Positions 1 to 7,477 of a DNA stretch of 64,000 nucleotides are shown piece by piece. The notes under the pieces are model-generated. The model did not search any database. It was given only the letters and a program-made list of their open reading frames with translations, and was not told where the DNA came from. A program made the translations under genes and the position numbers. The number at the start of each line of letters is the position of its first letter. Position 1 is the stretch's first letter. Where the stretch lies: contig NZ_JALJEJ010000010.1 of assembly GCF_022953055.1 (NCBI RefSeq), positions 1 to 64,000 on the forward strand, given 5' to 3'. This DNA comes from Mucilaginibacter straminoryzae (GTDB taxonomy: Bacteria > Bacteroidota > Bacteroidia > Sphingobacteriales > Sphingobacteriaceae).

Positions 1-83
1 AAAAACACCCAAACCAACAAAAAAACTTAAAGTAAGCTGACACCATACAGCTTTCCTAATAAACCCGTCAAAATCTCTTTAAA

Positions 84-121
84 TAAAAAAACCGCCTCAT
101 AATTGACTTATGAGACGGCTT
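84..121 (-). terminator. Rho-independent terminator of the YdcF gene
   Basis: On the minus strand a stem of about 13 pairs (AGCCGTCTCATAA with TTATGAGGCGGTT, two G-U pairs) around a 5-base loop is followed by a run of T. It lies 10 bases past the stop codon of the YdcF-family gene. Nothing else is seen in bases 1-83. Confidence 0.8.
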
Positions 122-130
122 CTTCTTGTT

Positions 131-883
131 TTAGAACTTACTTATTGCTGCAACAACATATCCGACTAATTCTTTGGTATAAAGTTGCCAGGTGTACAGC
201 GTGTAAGCAGCAGGGATAAACAGATCAAATTTATGCTTCTCTCTTCCCGCCAGATAGTTGCATGGATAAGGGATTACTTCAAGTCCTGCTTTTTTAAAAA
301 TCAGCATAGACCGCCGCATGTGAAATGCAGACGTAACCAGCAGATAGGACGGCGACAGATGTTTTTCCTGCAAAAGCTTCCTGGTGAAAAGGGCATTTTC
401 GATGATATTCCTCGACCGGTTTTCTATCAGGACGCTGCTGTCCGGGATATTCATTGTTTTTAATTGCGTATTTACCCAATCCGCCTCTCTAAACTCGCCG
501 GGTAAAAGGTCGCCGCTTCCGCTGCTAATTAAAATATGAGATGCTTTTTTACTTTCATACAATTGCACGCCCTGTATGTACCGGTCTGCCGAGCCGTTGA
601 AATAGCCTTGTTCATTATTATCCGAACTGGAAAAGCCGCCCAGTACAATTGCGCAGCTGTACTTTTTACTGTTATTTAAGTGTGTTTCCGGGTAATCCCA
701 ACAATTGGCATAAATACTCAGGATCAACGGAATAGAAAAGAAACAGAACAGAATCAGCGTAGCAATCAACAATCGCTGTTTGATCTTTACATTTTTCACG
801 AACAACGCAATGATAAACAGAACACCGATCCACGTGAGGGGAAATAAGAAAAACAACAATACTTTGGATAGGATGAACTTCAT
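131..883 (-). CDS. YdcF/SanA/ElyC family membrane protein (DUF218)
   Basis: A 250-residue protein with two hydrophobic segments in the first 60 residues, then a DUF218 domain. The family marks are visible: CAIVLGGFSSSDN at the domain start, SGSGDLLPGE, NIIENALFTRKLL and LLVTSAFHMRRSMLIFKKAG. Family members are envelope proteins linked to cell-wall or polysaccharide metabolism, but their chemistry is not firmly known. I chose the ATG at 883 because it starts directly before the first membrane segment; the 18 codons upstream look non-coding. The gene is divergent from a polysaccharide deacetylase with a 60-base gap, so a shared promoter region and an envelope role for both are plausible. Confidence 0.85.
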   Translation of the reverse strand: MKFILSKVLLFFLFPLTWIGVLFIIALFVKNVKIKQRLLIATLILFCFFSIPLILSIYANCWDYPETHLNNSKKYSCAIVLGGFSSSDNNEQGYFNGSADRYIQGVQLYESKKASHILISSGSGDLLPGEFREADWVNTQLKTMNIPDSSVLIENRSRNIIENALFTRKLLQEKHLSPSYLLVTSAFHMRRSMLIFKKAGLEVIPYPCNYLAGREKHKFDLFIPAAYTLYTWQLYTKELVGYVVAAISKF

Positions 884-943
884 GCAAAAGCCGGAAAATT
901 GAGCTTCGAAAATACTATATTTAATGCACCAAAACATCGCCGG

Positions 944-1750
944 ATGAAGACATTCCTTAAAAAAGCAGTTCCGTTAGTTATTACTGCACTTGCCATAACC
1001 ACCTGTCTGTTTGCCCAGCCAAGGGGCTTATGGAACAACAAACAGTGTGCGGTGGTGCTTACCTATGATGACGCCATTGACGTTGATCTTGATAATGTTG
1101 TCCCGGCGTTGGATTCCGTAAAACTGAAAGGAACATTTTATTTAATAGGTTCATCACCGGTAGTGAACAAGCGCATGGCTGAGTGGCGCAAAGCGGCCAA
1201 GGAAGTGCATGAGCTCGGTAATCATGCTTTGTTCCATCCGTGTGATGCTACTTTGCCCGGTCGTGATTTTGCCAAGGGCGAGCATGACTTGAGTAAATAT
1301 AGCGTAGAGCGCGAGGTAAGCGAGATCCGGATGAACAATGTACTGCTAAAAGCGATTGACGGGAAAGAACAGCGTACATTTGCCTATCCATGCGGCGACC
1401 TTAAAATAGGCGACGTGTTTTTCTATGATCAGTTGAAGAACGATTTTATTGGCGCCCGCGGCGTAATGCCGGGCATGCCCAGGATAGACGAGGTGGATTT
1501 AACAAATATTAACGCTTACGCCATTAATGGGCAAGATGCAGCATATATGATTGGCTTGGTGACGAAGGCAATGGAAACACATACCTTGCTGGTATTTTTG
1601 TTCCATGGGGTAGGCGGTGGGCATAGCCTGAACGTAGACCTGAAAGCACATAGCCAATTGCTGCATTACTTAAAAGATCATCAAAAGGAAATTTGGGTAG
1701 CGCCTATGGCGGAGGTGGCTGCGTTTATTAAAACAAACAGAAAAAACTAA
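944..1750 (+). CDS. Secreted polysaccharide deacetylase (NodB-like, CE4)
   Basis: A 268-residue protein. Residues 1-24 form a signal peptide (MKTFLKK, a hydrophobic core, then LFAQ). The NodB domain follows: AVVLTYDDAIDVD carries the TYDD aspartates, HELGNHALFHP gives the two metal histidines, and TFAYPCGD and LLVFLFHGV form the later motifs. Such enzymes remove acetyl groups from N- or O-acetylated polysaccharides in the periplasm or outside the cell. The ATG at 944 is preferred over the upstream one at 899 because it places the signal peptide at the N-terminus. The pirin gene begins six bases after the stop, so the two are probably co-transcribed. Confidence 0.87.
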   Translation: MKTFLKKAVPLVITALAITTCLFAQPRGLWNNKQCAVVLTYDDAIDVDLDNVVPALDSVKLKGTFYLIGSSPVVNKRMAEWRKAAKEVHELGNHALFHPCDATLPGRDFAKGEHDLSKYSVEREVSEIRMNNVLLKAIDGKEQRTFAYPCGDLKIGDVFFYDQLKNDFIGARGVMPGMPRIDEVDLTNINAYAINGQDAAYMIGLVTKAMETHTLLVFLFHGVGGGHSLNVDLKAHSQLLHYLKDHQKEIWVAPMAEVAAFIKTNRKN

Positions 1751-1756
1751 AGGAAT

Positions 1757-2641
1757 ATGTCTAACATCGACCTGATTATTGAAGAACGTCCGCGCGATAT
1801 CGGTAATTTTATGGTTGGCCGGCTATTGCCGTTTCACAGCAAACGGATGGTCGGGCCTTTCATTTTCATAGATCATATGGGGCCGGCAAAAATGAGCCCG
1901 GGGGAAAATATTGATATCGCACCACACCCGCACATCGGGTTGTCTACCTTAACCTACCTGTTCGAGGGCAGCATGATGCACCGCGATGGATTGGGTACGG
2001 CTATAGAGATAACGCCGGGCCAGGTGAACTGGATGACGGCAGGGAAGGGGCTCGCACATTCTGAACGTACCCCTGAACGTTTCCGCGAAACAGATAAAAC
2101 CATGCATGGGCTGCAGATCTGGGTGGCATTGCCTAAAGAGCTGGAGCAAATGGACCCTACCTTTTACCATGCGGACGCGGCAGATCTGCCACAGTGGACT
2201 GAGGAGCGAATTTCTTATACCCTTGTGGCTGGTACGGCGATGGGCAAAACCTCTCCCGTGCCCGTGTATAGTCCACTATATTTTTTGCAAGTTAAGAATA
2301 CTGCACGGCAGAAATTGAAAATAGCCGACAAGCTATATGGCGAATGCGGGATCTATATTTTGGACGGTGCTATAGAAGCAGAAGGAGAAACATTCGGCCC
2401 AAAAGAGCTGCTGGTGATAAAGAATAACAAGTTGTGCGAAATCACTTTAACAGAAAACTCTGCCATCTACTTTTTTGGCGGTGAGCCGTTCCCGGAAGAG
2501 CGCTTCATTTACTGGAACTTCGTAGCGACTGATCAGGCGCTGATCGATGCCGCAAAAGAACGCTGGCGTAACCAACAGTTCTCACCGGTGCCTGGTGAAA
2601 CAGATTTCATACCGCTTCCACCGGAAAGAATAAAAAATTAA
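1757..2641 (+). CDS. Pirin family protein
   Basis: A 294-residue bicupin of the pirin family. The N-terminal cupin shows the metal-site signature HPHIGLSTLTYLFEG with histidines, followed by HRDGLG, GQVNWMTAGKGLAHSER and MHGLQIWVALP, all standard pirin motifs. The C-terminal half matches the Pirin_C region. Pirins are cytoplasmic metal-binding proteins; some have quercetin dioxygenase activity and others affect transcription, and the sequence does not tell which applies. An AAAGGA lies just before the ATG, a good ribosome-binding site for this phylum. Confidence 0.9.
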   Translation: MSNIDLIIEERPRDIGNFMVGRLLPFHSKRMVGPFIFIDHMGPAKMSPGENIDIAPHPHIGLSTLTYLFEGSMMHRDGLGTAIEITPGQVNWMTAGKGLAHSERTPERFRETDKTMHGLQIWVALPKELEQMDPTFYHADAADLPQWTEERISYTLVAGTAMGKTSPVPVYSPLYFLQVKNTARQKLKIADKLYGECGIYILDGAIEAEGETFGPKELLVIKNNKLCEITLTENSAIYFFGGEPFPEERFIYWNFVATDQALIDAAKERWRNQQFSPVPGETDFIPLPPERIKN

Positions 2642-2725
2642 TCTTATAGAAATTTATTTATCTTTTTATTAATTTGGCATGTGCTTTGGTAACGCTAAGC
2701 ACTAATCAAATTAGAATCTGAAGGG

Positions 2726-3112
2726 ATGAGGATGATCAGCAGGAGATTGCATGTCATTCTGGACTATGCTATGGGTGTGCTATTATTCTCGTCACCCTGG
2801 CTGTTCGGTTTTGAGCATGCGAAAGCGGCCAGATGGTGTGTGGTTACGGTCGGGTTTTTATTACTGGTAATATCTTTTTTTACCGATTATGAAGACAGGG
2901 CAAAACGCGCAATACCCATGTCTGCTCATTTGATGATAGACGGGCTGATCGGCGTTTTACTTGCGGCTTCTCCCTGGTTGTTTCATTTTAATGATAATGT
3001 TTATCTGCCGCACATGGTATTAGGTATAACAGAAGTGGGTTTAGCCCTTTTTACCCAAAGAAAACCAGAACCGATCAGAAATTTTGATACAAAAATTCAT
3101 AGTTTACCTTAA
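2726..3112 (+). CDS. SPW repeat membrane protein
   Basis: A 128-residue membrane protein with four hydrophobic segments in two pairs. Each pair carries the name-giving motif, SSPWLFGF near residue 24 and ASPWLFHF near residue 84, so it is a two-repeat SPW protein. The function of the family is unknown. Base pattern GAAGGG precedes the ATG. It stands alone, 84 bases after the pirin gene. Confidence 0.85.
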   Translation: MRMISRRLHVILDYAMGVLLFSSPWLFGFEHAKAARWCVVTVGFLLLVISFFTDYEDRAKRAIPMSAHLMIDGLIGVLLAASPWLFHFNDNVYLPHMVLGITEVGLALFTQRKPEPIRNFDTKIHSLP

Positions 3113-3135
3113 AAGCGGTACATAAAGAACTATGG

Positions 3136-3696
3136 CTAATGATAACAAGAACGATTTAGTTTGAAATACAGGCCATTGATGTTTTTAAACGCTATTATAC
3201 GATTTTTAAGAAGATGAAAATTGATGGGTTCAGTTTGTTCTTTTAAATAGATTCTTTCTAGTTTGTATAGCTTGTTAGAACGGAACTGCCAGATCTCGAT
3301 AAAGTATTTTTTATCTGTAGTCTGTCCATCATTGGCACAAATAATAAAGGAATCAAATAAGAAAGGTTTACCAGGAATTGTACTAACCGAACAAGTTTTT
3401 TTATTTACTATAAGATACTCTTCGTCGTTATAATAGACCTTCTTTATAACAGATAGACCGACAGTTAAAAATTCCCCTTGATATTCATATTCAAAAAAAT
3501 CATCAGGATTAGCGTTATCTTTAAATGGTTTACAAAACTTACAGTATTTTAAAATGATTCCTTTTTTAACAATGTGTTTGTTATAAATTATTTTTTGGGG
3601 CTTTATTCCTTTTTCATAATCCGTTTTTGTTATCGGTAGAATTTGCTCTTCCTTCAACAGATAAAAAGATAGCATCAAAATTTTAATTGATAACAT
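3136..3696 (-). CDS. Hypothetical protein, AT-rich
   Basis: I do not recognise this 186-residue protein. It has no clear signal peptide or membrane segment, many Lys, Ile, Asn and Tyr residues, and a pair of close cysteines (CKFC) near residue 53. Its DNA is visibly more AT-rich than its neighbours, which suggests recent acquisition. The start is uncertain: a GTG at 3711 and ATGs at 3696 and 3675 are all possible, because a roughly 21-base direct repeat (GATAACATCAAAATCTTA and a near copy) encodes a doubled KILMLS at the N-terminus. Confidence 0.5.
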   Translation of the reverse strand: MLSIKILMLSFYLLKEEQILPITKTDYEKGIKPQKIIYNKHIVKKGIILKYCKFCKPFKDNANPDDFFEYEYQGEFLTVGLSVIKKVYYNDEEYLIVNKKTCSVSTIPGKPFLFDSFIICANDGQTTDKKYFIEIWQFRSNKLYKLERIYLKEQTEPINFHLLKNRIIAFKNINGLYFKLNRSCYH

Positions 3697-3737
3697 CAAA
3701 ATCTTACTCACTTCTTTAAAAGATTAAGTGGTACACC

Positions 3738-4052
3738 TCAATACGTGTCTTTTCGTTCCTTCAACTTCTTTACTAATTCGTCGGTGGTATCATCGCTGTA
3801 AACGCCATAGCTGTTTACCAAAACGCCTTTTACTTTTCCGTCTGTAGAAGATATGGCATAAACAACAGCCTCTTCATCAGGGTCAGAGGGGCCTTCAAAT
3901 CTGTAATGGCGGTCAATAACAAAATCTTCCGGATGTAAAACGATATCGGTTGCCGCTGAATGCAGCGCATTTGGTTGCAGATTAAAATCTTCGGTGTAGC
4001 CTTGTTCCCGTAAGTTGTTGATCACTTCTGCAAGGGTTGTCATTTGTTCCAT
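3738..4052 (-). CDS. Small conserved acidic protein (often labelled PRPP synthetase-like)
   Basis: A 104-residue acidic protein, LAEVINNLREQGYTEDFNL at the start and VYSDDTTDELVKKL at the end. Similar small proteins are common in Sphingobacteriaceae and often carry the name phosphoribosylpyrophosphate synthetase, but none of the PRPP-binding or catalytic motifs of that 310-residue enzyme is present. I treat it as a conserved protein of unknown function. Confidence 0.7.
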   Translation of the reverse strand: MEQMTTLAEVINNLREQGYTEDFNLQPNALHSAATDIVLHPEDFVIDRHYRFEGPSDPDEEAVVYAISSTDGKVKGVLVNSYGVYSDDTTDELVKKLKERKDTY

Positions 4053-4483
4053 AGGTGTAAAATTTTGATGAAGATAGCTAAAATGGGTTTAAGTTATACG
4101 CATTAATGTTGCTTAAAATGACGGAGTCGCGGACGGTGTTTTTTCAGCTGCAAAATTTTTAAAATAATTTAACTTCTTAAGCAAACAAATCAAAAGCAGG
4201 ATAGTATTACATATTATTTTATAACGGCTTTTCTTCACAAATACTATTGCGTTTGCTATGAGGGTAAAACTTGTTGAGCATTTGTTTATACATCAATATC
4301 CGGCATGTTTTAACTACTGTTTTTTCCGATCCACGATAAAAGCCTCACCACTACATCCGTAGATGTCTGATTGAATTAATTGATAAAATTTAACCAGAAA
4401 AATTAAGTAGTAACTATAAATTTAATTTGATAAATAATTATTGAAATAATTTTACATTTAGCCCCTCTACTCAAAGCATTCCT
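4053..4483. other. Intergenic region upstream of the poly-HAMP kinase
   Basis: These 431 bases are AT-rich towards the right end and hold no convincing reading frame. They must carry the promoters for the leftward small gene and the rightward kinase. A TACATTTA at 4453-4460 resembles the Bacteroidota -7 element TAnnTTTG and a TTTG lies at 4426-4429, but the 23-base spacing is too long to be persuasive. Confidence 0.4.
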
Positions 4484-7150
4484 ATGAATAACGAACTGAT
4501 CAGCATTCCTGTAAAGGAAAAGCCTGCAAAGGCTATTCCTATGGGCGATGATGCCCTTGATCTCAAAGAACTTCTGAAGGTATTATCACAGGTAAAAAAC
4601 GGCAGACTAAACGTACGTATGACGGTGCAGCAAGCCGGCATTGCCGGAAGAATATGCGAGCTTGTGAATGATATCATTGACATGAATGAGCGTATCGTGA
4701 CCGAAATATGTACGGCTGAAAAAATAATAGGTAAACGCGGTAACCTTTCAAAGCGTGTTTCTATCCCCGATGCTAAAGGCGAATGGGAGGTTGGGGTGAA
4801 TGCATTGAATAACCTGATTACAGACTTAACCTATCCAACTACTGAAATTGCCGGCATGATCACCTCTATTGCCAAAGGTGACCTTTCTAAACAGGTGCCG
4901 CTTGAAATTAATGGCCAGCCTTTGAAAGGGGAGTTCCTAACAATTGCAAAAGAAGCTAACCAAATGGTGTCGCAGTTGCGGTTATTCTCATCCGAAGTAA
5001 CGCGTGTGGCAACCCAGGTAGGTTCTGAAGGGAAATTGGGTGAACAGGCCAAGGTAAAGGGTGTAGCGGGTGTGTGGGAAGCACTTACCGATTCGGTAAA
5101 CCAGATGGCGGGTAACTTAACTACCCAAATGCGTAACATCGCCGAGGTGACAACAGCCGTAGCAAAAGGCGACTTATCGCGTAAGATTACAGTAGAAGCC
5201 AAAGGTGAAATTTTGGAGCTGAAGAACACGATCAATACCATGGTGGATCAGCTGAACTCTTTCTCATCAGAAGTAACGCGCGTGGCGCTCGAAGTAGGTA
5301 CAGAAGGTAAATTAGGCGGACAGGCTAAAGTGCCGGGCATTGCCGGTACCTGGAAGGATTTAACGGACTCCGTGAACCAGATGGCGGGTAACCTGACGGC
5401 CCAGGTACGTAACATTGCCGAGGTTACCACCGCGGTAGCAAAGGGCGACTTATCACGCCACATTACTGTAGACGTAAAAGGCGAGATCCTGGAGCTGAAA
5501 AATACCATCAATACGATGGTGGATCAGCTAAATGGTTTCGCATCAGAAGTAACGCGCGTGGCGCTCGAAGTAGGTACCGAAGGTAAGCTGGGTGGACAGG
5601 CGAAGGTGCCGGGCGTTGCAGGAACCTGGAAAGAGCTGACCGACTCCGTGAACCAGATGGCAGGTAACCTTACTTCGCAAGTACGTAACATTGCCGACGT
5701 AACCACAGCGGTAGCAAATGGTGACTTGTCGCGGAAGATTACTGTAGACGTGCAGGGCGAGATCCTCGAGCTGAAAAATACCATTAATACGATGGTGGAG
5801 CAGCTGAACTCGTTCGCATCCGAAGTAACGCGTGTGGCGCTCGAAGTAGGTACGGAGGGTAAGCTGGGTGGCCAGGCTAAAGTAAAGGGCGTCGGCGGCG
5901 TTTGGAAAGACTTAACCGACTCCGTAAATAAAATGGGTAGTAACCTGACCTTACAGGTACGGAATATAGCCGACGTAACCACAGCGGTAGCAAAGGGTGA
6001 CCTTTCCCGTAAGATCACGGTTGCGGCCAACGGCGAGATCCTGGAGCTGAAGAACACCATTAATACCATGGTGGATCAGCTGAACTCGTTCGGTAATGAG
6101 GTAACCAGACTGGCGCGTGAGGTGGGTACAGAAGGGCGGCTGGGCGGCCAGGCATTCGTGCCGGGCGTAGCAGGAACCTGGAAGGACTTAACCGACTCCG
6201 TAAACCAGATGGCGGGTAACCTTACTGCCCAGGTACGTAACATTGCGGCGGTGACTACGGCTGTAGCAAATGGCGACTTGTCTAAAAAGATTACCGTACA
6301 GGTTGAAGGCGAGATTTTGGAGCTAAAAGAAACCATCAATACGATGGTGGAACAGTTGAACGCATTCGCATCCGAAGTAACGCGTGTGGCGCTCGAAGTA
6401 GGTACCGAAGGTAAACTCGGCGGCCAGGCGAAAGTAAAAGGTGTCGGTGGGGTTTGGAAAGACCTGACAGACTCCGTAAATAAAATGGGTAGTAACCTTA
6501 CCCTGCAGGTGCGTAACATTGCCGACGTAACTACGGCGGTGGCAACGGGCGACTTGTCTCGTAAGATTACTATCGAAGCCCGCGGCGAGATTTTGGAGCT
6601 GAAGAATACCATTAACACGATGGTGGATCAGCTGAATGGTTTTGCATCCGAAGTAACGCGTGTGGCGCTCGAAGTAGGTACTGAAGGTAAGCTCGGCGGC
6701 CAGGCGAAGGTGCCTGGAGTTGCAGGTACCTGGAAAGAGCTGACCGACTCCGTAAACCAGATGGCGGGTAACCTTACCGGCCAGGTGCGTAACATAGCCG
6801 ACGTAACCACAGCGGTAGCAAACGGCGACTTGTCGCGGAAGATCACCGTAGACGTGCGGGGCGAGATTCTTGAGTTGAAGAATACCATTAATACGATGGT
6901 GGATCAGCTGAACGCATTTGCATCCGAAGTAACACGCGTGGCACGTGAGGTAGGTATCGAAGGCCGTTTAGGCGGCCAGGCTTTCGTACCGGGTGTTGCG
7001 GGTACCTGGAAAGATTTAACGGATTCCGTAAACAACATGGCATCTAACCTTACCTCGCAAGTGCGTGGTATTGCCAAGGTAGTAACTTCGGTAGCGAATG
7101 GTAACCTTAAACAAACACTGTCTATCAGTGCGCAGGGTGAGGTTTACTAG
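4484..7150 (+). CDS. Poly-HAMP hybrid histidine kinase, N-terminal part up to an in-frame TAG
   Basis: The first 888 codons of what should be one gene reaching 10219. The protein is soluble, with no membrane segment, and consists of tandem HAMP units of 92 residues. Each unit reads like EVTRVALEVGTEGKLGGQA, a DLTDSVNQMAGNLT block, an NIADVTTAVAKGDLSRKI block and GEILELKNTINTMV. The frame stops at TAG 7148-7150 inside the eighth unit, where sister units have glutamate or lysine codons; CAG to TAG is the simplest origin. After the stop the same frame continues with LTETINNM and a complete kinase. On its own this product would lack every signalling domain. The overall plan resembles fungal Nik1/group III kinases. 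It may be a recent nonsense mutation, a sequencing error or a readthrough case. Confidence 0.8.
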   Translation: MNNELISIPVKEKPAKAIPMGDDALDLKELLKVLSQVKNGRLNVRMTVQQAGIAGRICELVNDIIDMNERIVTEICTAEKIIGKRGNLSKRVSIPDAKGEWEVGVNALNNLITDLTYPTTEIAGMITSIAKGDLSKQVPLEINGQPLKGEFLTIAKEANQMVSQLRLFSSEVTRVATQVGSEGKLGEQAKVKGVAGVWEALTDSVNQMAGNLTTQMRNIAEVTTAVAKGDLSRKITVEAKGEILELKNTINTMVDQLNSFSSEVTRVALEVGTEGKLGGQAKVPGIAGTWKDLTDSVNQMAGNLTAQVRNIAEVTTAVAKGDLSRHITVDVKGEILELKNTINTMVDQLNGFASEVTRVALEVGTEGKLGGQAKVPGVAGTWKELTDSVNQMAGNLTSQVRNIADVTTAVANGDLSRKITVDVQGEILELKNTINTMVEQLNSFASEVTRVALEVGTEGKLGGQAKVKGVGGVWKDLTDSVNKMGSNLTLQVRNIADVTTAVAKGDLSRKITVAANGEILELKNTINTMVDQLNSFGNEVTRLAREVGTEGRLGGQAFVPGVAGTWKDLTDSVNQMAGNLTAQVRNIAAVTTAVANGDLSKKITVQVEGEILELKETINTMVEQLNAFASEVTRVALEVGTEGKLGGQAKVKGVGGVWKDLTDSVNKMGSNLTLQVRNIADVTTAVATGDLSRKITIEARGEILELKNTINTMVDQLNGFASEVTRVALEVGTEGKLGGQAKVPGVAGTWKELTDSVNQMAGNLTGQVRNIADVTTAVANGDLSRKITVDVRGEILELKNTINTMVDQLNAFASEVTRVAREVGIEGRLGGQAFVPGVAGTWKDLTDSVNNMASNLTSQVRGIAKVVTSVANGNLKQTLSISAQGEVY

Positions 7151-7477
7151 TTAACGGAAACTATCAATAACATGATTGACACCCTGGCGGTATTTGCGGA
7201 CCAGGTAACTACTGTAGCCCGTGAGGTGGGTGTGGAAGGTAAACTGGGTGGACAGGCGAACGTGCCGGGTGCATCTGGTACCTGGCTGGATTTGACCAAG
7301 AACGTAAACCAGCTGGCGGAGAACTTAACCACACAGGTACGTGCCATTGCCGAGGTAGCATCTGCGGTAACAAAAGGCGACTTAACCCGGACCATCCGTG
7401 TAGATGCGCGGGGTGAGGTGGAAGCACTGAAGGATACCATCAACCAGATGATTGCCAACCTGAAGGATACCACTACA
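4994..7477 (+). repeat. Nine tandem 276-bp HAMP-coding repeats
   Basis: The codons for the EVT(R/T)VA motif recur at 4994, 5270, 5546, 5822, 6098, 6374, 6650, 6926 and 7202, exactly 276 bases (92 codons) apart. Units alternate between an NQMAGNLT form and an NKMGSNLT form, and between KVPGVAGTW and KVKGVGGVW forms. Stretches between units are nearly identical at DNA level, so unit number could change by recombination. A divergent unit precedes 4994. Confidence 0.9.

Noticed and set aside
4426..4460. TTTG ... TACATTTA as promoter of the poly-HAMP kinase
   Set aside because: The spacing is 23 bases and the last base of the -7 element does not match.
4831..6888. Long minus-strand open frames opposite the HAMP repeats
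   Set aside because: They recur with the 276-bp repeat and are only the antisense of the HAMP units.
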